A stretch of DNA of 6,493 nucleotides from an uncultured Eubacterium sp. GTDB taxonomy: Bacteria > Bacillota > Clostridia > Lachnospirales > Lachnospiraceae. The DNA lies in NCBI GenBank assembly GCA_905236225.1, contig CAJOPM010000136.1, forward strand, positions 1 through 6,493, read 5' to 3'. Below the pieces are notes generated by a model, which had not been told where the DNA came from, did not search any database, and was given only the letters and a program-made list of their open reading frames with translations. Below, in pieces: positions 1-4,723 of the stretch. The position numbers were made by a program, and so were the translations under genes. Numbering within the stretch: the first letter of the stretch is position 1; every line of letters begins with the position of its first letter.

Positions 1-80
1 GAATGGATGAGATTCAGGAAAGACTGGAGCACGAAAGAAGACAGAGAAAGAAACTTGCAGAGCAATTGATAGAACGATAA
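1..80 (+). CDS. 3' end of a reading frame cut by the window edge, product unknown
   Basis: The frame that ends at the TAA at 78-80 is open back to the window edge. It encodes a short, highly charged, probably helical tail starting MDEIQERLEHERRQ and ending AEQLIER. The ATG at 3-5 lies in this frame, but no upstream sequence is available to show whether it is a start or an internal methionine. A C-terminal coiled-coil-like tail of a longer protein is more likely than a 25-residue gene. The frame converges on the leftward gene that ends at 121, and the hairpin between them could end both transcripts. No function can be assigned from this fragment. Confidence 0.4.
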   Translation, partial: MDEIQERLEHERRQRKKLAEQLIER

Positions 81-91
81 ATCGGAAAATA

Positions 92-119
92 AGTCAAGAC
101 TCGCGAGCGAGTCTTGACT
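92..119. terminator. Strong hairpin terminator between convergent genes
   Basis: Positions 92-104 are perfectly complementary to 107-119. This gives a stem of 12-13 bp that closes on a very short loop (CGAG if the innermost pair opens). Read leftward, the stem is followed by TTATTTT, a short U-rich tail, so it fits a rho-independent terminator for the leftward gene ending at 121. Read rightward, the tail is CTTAGTCTGT, which is a poor U-tract, so termination of the upstream rightward frame is possible but weaker. Confidence 0.8.
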
Positions 120-120
120 C

Positions 121-987
121 TTAGTCTGTATTCTTTTCTACTTTTTCAATATCTTTTGACTGATCTATGGTCAGGTCAAAGTCTCTAAACATTGAAGTGT
201 CCGGCAATTGCATATTGAAGCCGTCCGTGTAATCTATGGCCAGTGTTGCATCAGTAAATTTCATTCCCAGAACATGACCGCCTTTGGTGCGATCAGAAGA
301 AACAAAATGAAGATGCCAACCGGTAGCATTAAGATCTGACATATACTCAGGACAATATAAACCGACAATCGTACCGTCGCACTCCTCGTAATCATAGAAG
401 GTCTGATCGGTTTCCAAAACAGTAGCAAGAGGCTCATAGGGCTCTTCTTGAGCATATTCGCTTCGCACGTTTATCTCATCAAATGTAGCATCGATTCTAA
501 TTACATAGAAACGATTAGTGCCAAGCTCATCTACCTTTTCATCTAAAATGGCGGTTAAATCGTCGAAAGTGGAAACATCTTTAAGCTCCATGATTTCGTC
601 CTCATCAAAAAATGTGACATCCGAAAAAGGAATTGTTTCATTATCATCAACCACTTCTACGCTTCCGTCGCCTGCAGCACGGTAAACTTCGCCGTCAAGA
701 ACAATCATCTCGCCATTTAATGCGTTAAACGTACCAAGTCCTATATCTCCGTGTTCTTTTAACTCGGCAACGGTAATGCTGCCATAATAATCACCAAGAG
801 TCAGACCTTGCAATAATGACACTTGATAAAGAGTCTCACTGTCAGGGATGCTTGTATCGGCAGAGACTGTATCGGTTTCCGTAGCCGATAAGTCAGATGA
901 TTGTGTTGAGGTATTGCTGCTTTGGCAGGCGCAAAGCGAAAGCGTAAATACTGCAATACCCACAATAGATAATAATCTTTTTTTCAT
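121..987 (-). CDS. budA: Acetolactate decarboxylase with lipoprotein signal peptide
   Basis: Acetolactate decarboxylase converts 2-acetolactate to acetoin and CO2 in the butanediol/acetoin branch of pyruvate metabolism. The 288-residue product starts with a basic n-region (MKKR), a hydrophobic core and a lipobox LCAC, with Cys21 as the likely lipidated residue. A Ser/Thr-rich linker runs to about residue 50. The family domain covers 51-288 and looks full length. It has LYQVSLLQ near the start, HGDIGLGTFNALNGE at 79-93, RIDATFDEINVRS around 164-176, QEEPYEPLATV at 180-190 and GWHLHFVSSDRTKGGHV at 223-239. His225, His227 and His238 match the family's three zinc-binding histidines. The conserved Glu and Arg of the active site are plausibly Glu93 and Arg175. 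The start is supported by AAGGAGG at 994-1000 on the minus strand. The family call is very strong. Export as a lipoprotein is inferred from the signal sequence, and no acetolactate synthase gene is nearby. Confidence 0.93.
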   Translation of the reverse strand: MKKRLLSIVGIAVFTLSLCACQSSNTSTQSSDLSATETDTVSADTSIPDSETLYQVSLLQGLTLGDYYGSITVAELKEHGDIGLGTFNALNGEMIVLDGEVYRAAGDGSVEVVDDNETIPFSDVTFFDEDEIMELKDVSTFDDLTAILDEKVDELGTNRFYVIRIDATFDEINVRSEYAQEEPYEPLATVLETDQTFYDYEECDGTIVGLYCPEYMSDLNATGWHLHFVSSDRTKGGHVLGMKFTDATLAIDYTDGFNMQLPDTSMFRDFDLTIDQSKDIEKVEKNTD

Positions 988-990
988 AAT

Positions 991-1020
991 TTTCCTCCTT
1001 TAAAATTTGCGCTTATTATA
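991..1020 (-). promoter_or_regulatory. Candidate -10 box and ribosome binding site of the decarboxylase gene
   Basis: On the minus strand a perfect TATAAT lies at 1020-1015. The ribosome binding site AAGGAGG lies at 1000-994, about six bases before the ATG at 987-985. A start about seven bases past the -10 box would give a leader of roughly 20 bases. No good -35 box is seen at 16-18 bp spacing; AAGACG at 1041-1036 is only a weak match with 15 bp spacing. The ribosome binding site is secure and the promoter is tentative. Confidence 0.5.
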
Positions 1021-1043
1021 ACATAAAATGGCAGGCGTCTTAC

Positions 1044-1049
1044 TATAAT
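1044..1049 (+). promoter_or_regulatory. Candidate -10 box for the acetyltransferase-mazG operon
   Basis: A perfect TATAAT lies at 1044-1049 on the plus strand, in the gap between divergent genes. Transcription starting about seven bases on would begin near 1056, just where the dyad at 1056-1089 starts. No convincing -35 box lies 16-18 bp upstream; ATAACA at 1018-1023 matches four of six bases, but at 20 bp. A second TATAAT at 1080-1085 lies inside the dyad and has no usable -35 box. The region is AT-rich, so chance matches are likely. Confidence 0.35.
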
Positions 1050-1055
1050 CTATGA

Positions 1056-1089
1056 TAAAATTACATCTAAGATTGGAGATATAATTTTA
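1056..1089. repeat. AT-rich inverted repeat (12 of 13 bp) before the acetyltransferase gene
   Basis: TAAAATTA at 1056-1063 is the perfect reverse complement of TAATTTTA at 1082-1089. Just inside them ATCT (1065-1068) pairs with AGAT (1077-1080). The only mismatch is C1064/A1081, and the loop is eight bases. The right arm ends eight bases before the AAGGAG at 1098-1103. It could be an mRNA 5' stem-loop if transcription starts near 1056, or an operator over the second TATAAT. The sequence alone does not decide between these. There is no U-tract after it, so it is not a standard terminator. Confidence 0.55.
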
Positions 1090-1108
1090 ATGCACTTAAG
1101 GAGAAATT

Positions 1109-1672
1109 ATGACAGTAGAAGAATTATTAGAACATTTTAACAATAAAGAGACAATTGGCGAAGATTTTAAAGTGATCGAGATGATGAGAGAACTTAGCGC
1201 AAAAGCCCGGAAGATTACTATGGAAATTAATACTAAATATCATGAACAATCTGAGATAGATAAGCTTTTTTCCGAACTTATAGGAAAGCCCGTAGGGAAA
1301 GGGTTTGGACTTTTTCCGCCGTTTTATACGGATTTTGGGAAAAACATTACTATAGCGGACAATGTTTTTATAAATGCAGGATGTAAATTTCAAGATCAAG
1401 GTGGAATCTTTATAGATGAAGGAGCGTTGATTGGACACAATGTTGTACTTGCTACTTTAAATCACGATATGGAGGTTTCAAAGCGGCAGCAGCTTCATCC
1501 GGCTCCGATACGAATAGGCAAGAGTGTATGGATAGGCGCTAATGCAACGGTTTGCCCCGGAGTTACTATAGGAGACGGAGCAATAGTTGCTGCGGGCGCA
1601 GTTGTGACCAAAGATGTAGAACCAAACGTAGTTGTAGGAGGAGTACCTGCAAAAGTAATTCGTAAACTGTAG
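1109..1672 (+). CDS. Hexapeptide-repeat sugar O-acetyltransferase (maltose/galactoside acetyltransferase-like)
   Basis: This family transfers an acetyl group from acetyl-CoA to a sugar hydroxyl, acting in the cytoplasm as a left-handed beta-helix trimer. The 187-residue length is normal for the maltose/galactoside (Maa/LacA) group. Residues 1-60 are a helical N-terminal part that looks like a divergent Mac domain. From about 75 on come hexapeptide turns (ITIADNVFINAG, IFIDEGALIGHN, IRIGKSVWIGANATV, VTIGDGAIVAAGAVV). His119 in TLNHD matches the family's catalytic histidine. The end, VVGGVPAKVIRKL, is the typical family C-terminus. AAGGAG at 1098-1103 lies five bases before the ATG. The mazG gene follows after 16 bases, suggesting co-transcription. 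The acceptor sugar cannot be told from sequence, and members of this family have loose or unknown specificity. An exported glycosidase-like protein two genes on suggests, but does not prove, a polysaccharide-linked role. Confidence 0.88.
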   Translation: MTVEELLEHFNNKETIGEDFKVIEMMRELSAKARKITMEINTKYHEQSEIDKLFSELIGKPVGKGFGLFPPFYTDFGKNITIADNVFINAGCKFQDQGGIFIDEGALIGHNVVLATLNHDMEVSKRQQLHPAPIRIGKSVWIGANATVCPGVTIGDGAIVAAGAVVTKDVEPNVVVGGVPAKVIRKL

Positions 1673-1688
1673 AACTAAAGAGAAGGAA

Positions 1689-2168
1689 ATGTCAAAGATG
1701 AAATCAATTGAAGAGTTGGTAGAGGTAGTAAGAAGACTTCGCGCGCCAGATGGATGCCCATGGGATAAAGAACAGACACATAGTTCACTAAAGGCGGCAT
1801 GTATTGAAGAGGCGGCAGAGGTAATATGCGGCATAAATATTTACGAGAAGACTAAAAATGCAGACAATATGAAAGAAGAACTCGGTGATTTGCTGCTCCA
1901 GGTTGTTATGCATGCTCAAATCGCGCAAGAAGAAGGACTTTTTACAATAGATGATGTTGCAAAAACAATTACGGAAAAACTCATTCGCAGACATCCTCAT
2001 GTTTTTAAGGATACAAAGGTAGAGAACTCTAAAGAAGTTCTTGCAAATTGGGAAGAAATAAAGAAACAGGAAAAGGCAGGAAAAGAAGATCCTAACAGTT
2101 ATCTGTCGGAGGCGTTTGATGAGGCAAATAAATTAATCGAAGTTGCAAGAAAAAGAAAAAATCTATAG
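1689..2168 (+). CDS. mazG: MazG family nucleotide pyrophosphohydrolase, single domain
   Basis: MazG enzymes cut nucleoside triphosphates to the monophosphate and pyrophosphate in the cytoplasm, removing abnormal nucleotides or lowering alarmone levels. Family marks are clear: LRAPDGCPWDKEQTHSSL at 17-34, the metal-binding EEAAE at 40-44, EELGDLL at 63-69 with the ExxD pair Glu64 and Asp67, and KLIRRHPHVF at 97-106. At 159 residues it carries one catalytic domain, whereas the E. coli enzyme has two over about 263 residues. This shorter form is common in clostridia. The start is not fully settled. AAAGAG at 1677-1682 fits the ATG at 1689, while AGAAGG at 1681-1686 is too close to it and would serve the ATG at 1698 with an 11-base spacer. 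The domain is intact either way. It sits 16 bases after the acetyltransferase gene. Confidence 0.93.
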   Translation: MSKMKSIEELVEVVRRLRAPDGCPWDKEQTHSSLKAACIEEAAEVICGINIYEKTKNADNMKEELGDLLLQVVMHAQIAQEEGLFTIDDVAKTITEKLIRRHPHVFKDTKVENSKEVLANWEEIKKQEKAGKEDPNSYLSEAFDEANKLIEVARKRKNL

Positions 2169-2194
2169 AGCCTGTTTTGTCAGTGGGGATAGTT

Positions 2195-3070
2195 ATGAGA
2201 GTAGGAAAAATATTAAAAAAAATATGTATATGTGCACTAATAATAGCGTTAGCTATGTCCTTTGGAAATAATAAAAAGATGGCGTCTGATAATAATCACG
2301 ATTCGCTTGCACAGACTATAAAAACCGCATCAAATAAAAAAGAATATGGTGTATTTATTGGGGCGACCGGGAGCCTTAAAAACTATAAAAATTACAAGAC
2401 CATAATTATTGATGCACAGTATTTTAGCGCCAAAAAGATAAAAACATTTAAAAAGGCAGGCTGTAAAGTATACAGTTACATTAATGTAGGTGCCTTAGAA
2501 AATTTCAGAGATTACTATGACGACTACAAAAACCTTACACTTGGTCAATATGAAAATTGGGATGAAGAGGTCTTTATAGATGTATCAAGTAAGAAATGGC
2601 AGAAATTTATTATAGATAAGCTTGCCCCTTCGCTTATGAAAAAAGGCGTAGATGGATTATTCGTCGATAACGCAGACGTTTATTATGAATATAAACAAAA
2701 GAAAATATATAAAGGCCTAAAAGTGATTTTAAAAAAGCTCAAATTAGAGGCACACAACGTGATTATAAACGGAGGCGATGTTTTTGTAAGTAAATATATG
2801 AAAAATGGCGGCAACTTAAATGATATAGCAACGGGAATTAACCAGGAGTCTGTATTTACTAAGATTAACTGGGAAAATGAAAGCTTTGCCGCAGCAGATA
2901 AAGATAGCAGAAAATATTTCAAAAGATATTTAAAAAAATGCGCTGCAAAAGGCGCAGATATATACATCATAGAATATACAAAGAATAGTAAATTAAAGAA
3001 AAAGATTAAAAAATATTGCATGAAGAGAGACTACAAGGTATATATTTCTGGTTCATTGGAATTGACATAG
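2195..3070 (+). CDS. Exported GH114/TM1410-like (endo-alpha-1,4-polygalactosaminidase-related) barrel protein
   Basis: From the ATG at 2195 the product has 291 residues; TTG 2177 and GTG 2183 are in-frame alternatives. ATG is preferred because GGGGA at 2185-2189 lies five bases before it and the peptide then opens as a signal (MRVGKILKK, then a hydrophobic stretch to about residue 22). There is no lipobox. The mature part resembles the (alpha/beta)8 barrel of the GH114/TM1410 group: IIIDAQYF at 70-77, YSYINVGALENFR at 93-105, a W-EEVFIDVSS-W segment ending near 135, GVDGLFVDNADVY at 151-163, NGGD at 192-195, NQE at 216-218 and IIEYT near 260. Asp153, Asp158, Asp161 and Glu218 are candidate active-site acids, by family analogy only. 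GH114 members cut alpha-1,4-galactosamine polymers, but many relatives are uncharacterised. The protein is very lysine-rich. It follows mazG by 26 bases, probably in one operon. Confidence 0.7.
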   Translation: MRVGKILKKICICALIIALAMSFGNNKKMASDNNHDSLAQTIKTASNKKEYGVFIGATGSLKNYKNYKTIIIDAQYFSAKKIKTFKKAGCKVYSYINVGALENFRDYYDDYKNLTLGQYENWDEEVFIDVSSKKWQKFIIDKLAPSLMKKGVDGLFVDNADVYYEYKQKKIYKGLKVILKKLKLEAHNVIINGGDVFVSKYMKNGGNLNDIATGINQESVFTKINWENESFAAADKDSRKYFKRYLKKCAAKGADIYIIEYTKNSKLKKKIKKYCMKRDYKVYISGSLELT

Positions 3071-3078
3071 GATGTTCT

Positions 3079-3109
3079 TTGGCAATAAAGCCGGAAGATA
3101 TGTTATAAT
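3079..3109 (+). promoter_or_regulatory. Extended -10 promoter for the Big_2 protein gene
   Basis: TGTTATAAT at 3101-3109 is a perfect extended -10 element (TGN plus TATAAT). TTGGCA at 3079-3084 matches five of six bases of a sigma-A -35 box, but at a long 19 bp spacing, which the extended -10 could offset. A start near 3116 gives a leader of about 105 bases. That leader holds a minor hairpin (TCTGC 3124-3128 with GCAGA 3137-3141) and the longer one at 3180-3204. No clear terminator separates the promoter from the operon ending at 3070, so read-through is possible. Confidence 0.65.
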
Positions 3110-3179
3110 AAGCGTGTGTTTAATCTGCTTTTAAGTGCAGAGGATATATCTCAGACGAGACTTGAATTAACATCATAGT

Positions 3180-3204
3180 AAGGTTTTATATGCAATAGAA
3201 CCTT
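3180..3204 (+). repeat. 5'-leader stem-loop just before the Big_2 gene ribosome binding site
   Basis: Positions 3180-3189 pair with 3195-3204 over ten consecutive pairs, one of them G-U, closing on a five-base loop (ATGCA). The core AAGGTT/AACCTT is perfect. The stem ends six bases before GAGGAGG (3211-3217), so it would lie just upstream of the ribosome footprint. No U-tract follows, which argues against termination. An mRNA-stabilising or regulatory leader structure is possible. I do not recognise a known riboswitch. Confidence 0.5.
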
Positions 3205-3221
3205 TAAGACGAGGAGGAATT

Positions 3222-4664
3222 ATGAAGAAAAAAGTATTACCGAAAATTTCGTCATTTACTCTTGCAGTGGTAATGGCGGCGACGTGTTTTTCGGCATTGC
3301 CATCCGTTTCGGCAAAGGCTGAGGAGACACAGATGACAAAAACTGAGCAAATATTAAATGCTGTGTATGACGAGCTGATGGACGACAGCTCATCTCTTAT
3401 GCAGGATTATAATGATGAAGATGCAGTTGGAGTACCGGTGGCGGTTATAAATAATAGCTCAATAAAAATTGAGTGGCATTACAAAGATAAGTTCAAGGAA
3501 TTTTATGGAGATGATCCGGAACCTGCTGTTTATACCTTAAACGATGAAGATTGGTTCGTATGTACCTGCTCCGCAGATGATTATTGGACAGCTGTAGCAT
3601 TTTCATATATTGTAGATGCTATTGGAAGCTTATATTTAGAGGATTCGGATCTTGCAACCGGATATGTATCTGCAGTATCGGCAAAAGCCGAAAGTCAGGA
3701 ATATGTATTTAGCGATTATTATGTAGCACAGGCAAATACAAGTGATGGAAGCGTTACAATGGAGATATATGCAGGTGATGCGTGGGATACGGACGTTATA
3801 AATAGAGTACTCGATTATACTTATTTTGATGATGCCGTAATCAGCAATTATGATATAGAGGCGCTTGATTATAATGACAGCAGTTCATCTTATTATTACA
3901 ACGTTGGTAAATTCCATGTAAGTATAGAGGGAAATAAGAATGATTTAACTATGACGGTAGCTGAATATGGCAGCGGATTTGATGAGCTTGGATGTGAAGC
4001 AGTAAAGGGTCTTATCAAGGCGTTGCAGCCTACCGGTTATGAAGATTTTGATTTTTCGGGAGCTGTTCCGGAAAGCAAATATAACTGGAGCGTATACACA
4101 CCGGGTGAAGACCAAATTCCTGAAGCATTTAGCGTTTTCAGCACAAGCAAATACACATATGTACAGGTTACTTTTGACAGTCCGTACTTTACGTGTGGGC
4201 AAAGTGTTTCTCTTAAGGCCGGTAGTTTTGATTTTGCATTTGTAGAAAACGGCAATGTAAAAAAATATACTTCATCAAATCCCAAAGTTGCAAAGGTTAC
4301 GAGCATAGGAGAGATAAGAGCTCTAAAAAAAGGAAAGACTACGATAACAGCAACACTTGATGACGGAACTAAGCTTAAATGCAAAGTAAAAGTTACAACA
4401 AATCCGACCATCAAAGTGAATGGCGCTGCTTTTAAGGCATCTAAGACATATAAAATTAAAAAGGGCAAGACTCTTACGATTAAAATAAAAGGAAAAGCAA
4501 ACGGAGTAAAAAATTCTTATGCAAGCTCAAAAGCAAAGGTAGCTAAGGTTACTTCTAAAAAGGATGCAGAGACTGTTAAGATTAAAGGACTAAAAAAAGG
4601 TGACGCAAAAATCACTTTAAAAGTTAATGGGGTAAGCTTTAAGATAAAAGTAAATGTCGTATAA
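3222..4664 (+). CDS. Secreted protein with unknown N-terminal region and two C-terminal Big_2 domains
   Basis: The 480-residue product has a signal peptide: basic MKKKVLPK, a hydrophobic core to about residue 27, and a likely cut after SVSA or AKA near residues 31-33. GAGGAGG at 3211-3217 fixes the ATG. Residues 34-330 are acidic and rich in Asp, Ser and Tyr, with no motif I can name. Two bacterial Ig-like (Big_2) repeats follow: about 330-392 with YTSSNPKVAKVTS and ALKKGKTTITA, and about 396-480 with YASSKAKVAKVTS and GLKKGDAKITL. The last 150 residues hold about 36 lysines and only eight acidic residues, in sharp contrast to the N-terminal part. Such basic Ig-like tails are common in Lachnospiraceae surface proteins and may bind the anionic cell wall, which is inference. 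There is no LPXTG motif, SLH domain or transmembrane anchor. The gene has its own promoter and probably does not depend on the upstream operon. Confidence 0.8.
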   Translation: MKKKVLPKISSFTLAVVMAATCFSALPSVSAKAEETQMTKTEQILNAVYDELMDDSSSLMQDYNDEDAVGVPVAVINNSSIKIEWHYKDKFKEFYGDDPEPAVYTLNDEDWFVCTCSADDYWTAVAFSYIVDAIGSLYLEDSDLATGYVSAVSAKAESQEYVFSDYYVAQANTSDGSVTMEIYAGDAWDTDVINRVLDYTYFDDAVISNYDIEALDYNDSSSSYYYNVGKFHVSIEGNKNDLTMTVAEYGSGFDELGCEAVKGLIKALQPTGYEDFDFSGAVPESKYNWSVYTPGEDQIPEAFSVFSTSKYTYVQVTFDSPYFTCGQSVSLKAGSFDFAFVENGNVKKYTSSNPKVAKVTSIGEIRALKKGKTTITATLDDGTKLKCKVKVTTNPTIKVNGAAFKASKTYKIKKGKTLTIKIKGKANGVKNSYASSKAKVAKVTSKKDAETVKIKGLKKGDAKITLKVNGVSFKIKVNVV

Positions 4665-4666
4665 AT

Positions 4667-4694
4667 CCTCTTCCCCTAAAAAATGTGGGGGGGG
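4667..4694 (+). other. Pyrimidine tract paired with an eight-G run in the Big_2-GH3 gap
   Basis: An uninterrupted run of eight G lies at 4687-4694, and CCCC at 4673-4676 lies ten bases before it. With G-U pairs, 4669-4676 can pair with all eight G, giving an 8-bp stem (five G-C, three G-U) and a ten-base loop. No U-tract follows, so it is at best a weak terminator or attenuator. The G run lies 29 bases upstream of the favoured GH3 start, outside the coding frame from the ATG at 4724. The remaining gap (4665-4723) shows no clear promoter. Confidence 0.45.
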
Positions 4695-4723
4695 TACAAA
4701 GAAGGCTGGATTTGGGAAATATA

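Noticed and set aside
1127..1834. Two minus-strand open frames (1127-1438 and 1478-1834) opposite the acetyltransferase and mazG genes
   Set aside because: The forward frames encode clear families with catalytic motifs. The reverse frames show no domain, signal or plausible ribosome binding site.
2683..3021. Minus-strand frame rich in Phe, Leu and Tyr that looks like a membrane protein
   Set aside because: Hydrophobicity arises from reading AAA/AAG-rich lysine codons backwards as TTT/CTT. It is fully inside the GH114-like gene.
3076..3095. Short dyad GGC-AATAAA-GCC after the GH114-like gene as a terminator
   Set aside because: Only three G-C pairs plus wobble pairs, no U-tract, and it overlaps the -35 region of the next promoter.
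4037..4468. 143-residue open frame on the minus strand inside the Big_2 protein gene
   Set aside because: It lies opposite a well-supported coding region with signal peptide and Ig-like repeats, has no recognisable domain, and is best explained as the reverse reading of a lysine-rich frame.
4685..4723. GTG at 4685 as start of the GH3 gene
   Set aside because: It would place the G run inside the coding sequence (MGGVQRRLDL) and has no ribosome binding site. The ATG at 4724 gives a normal family N-terminus.
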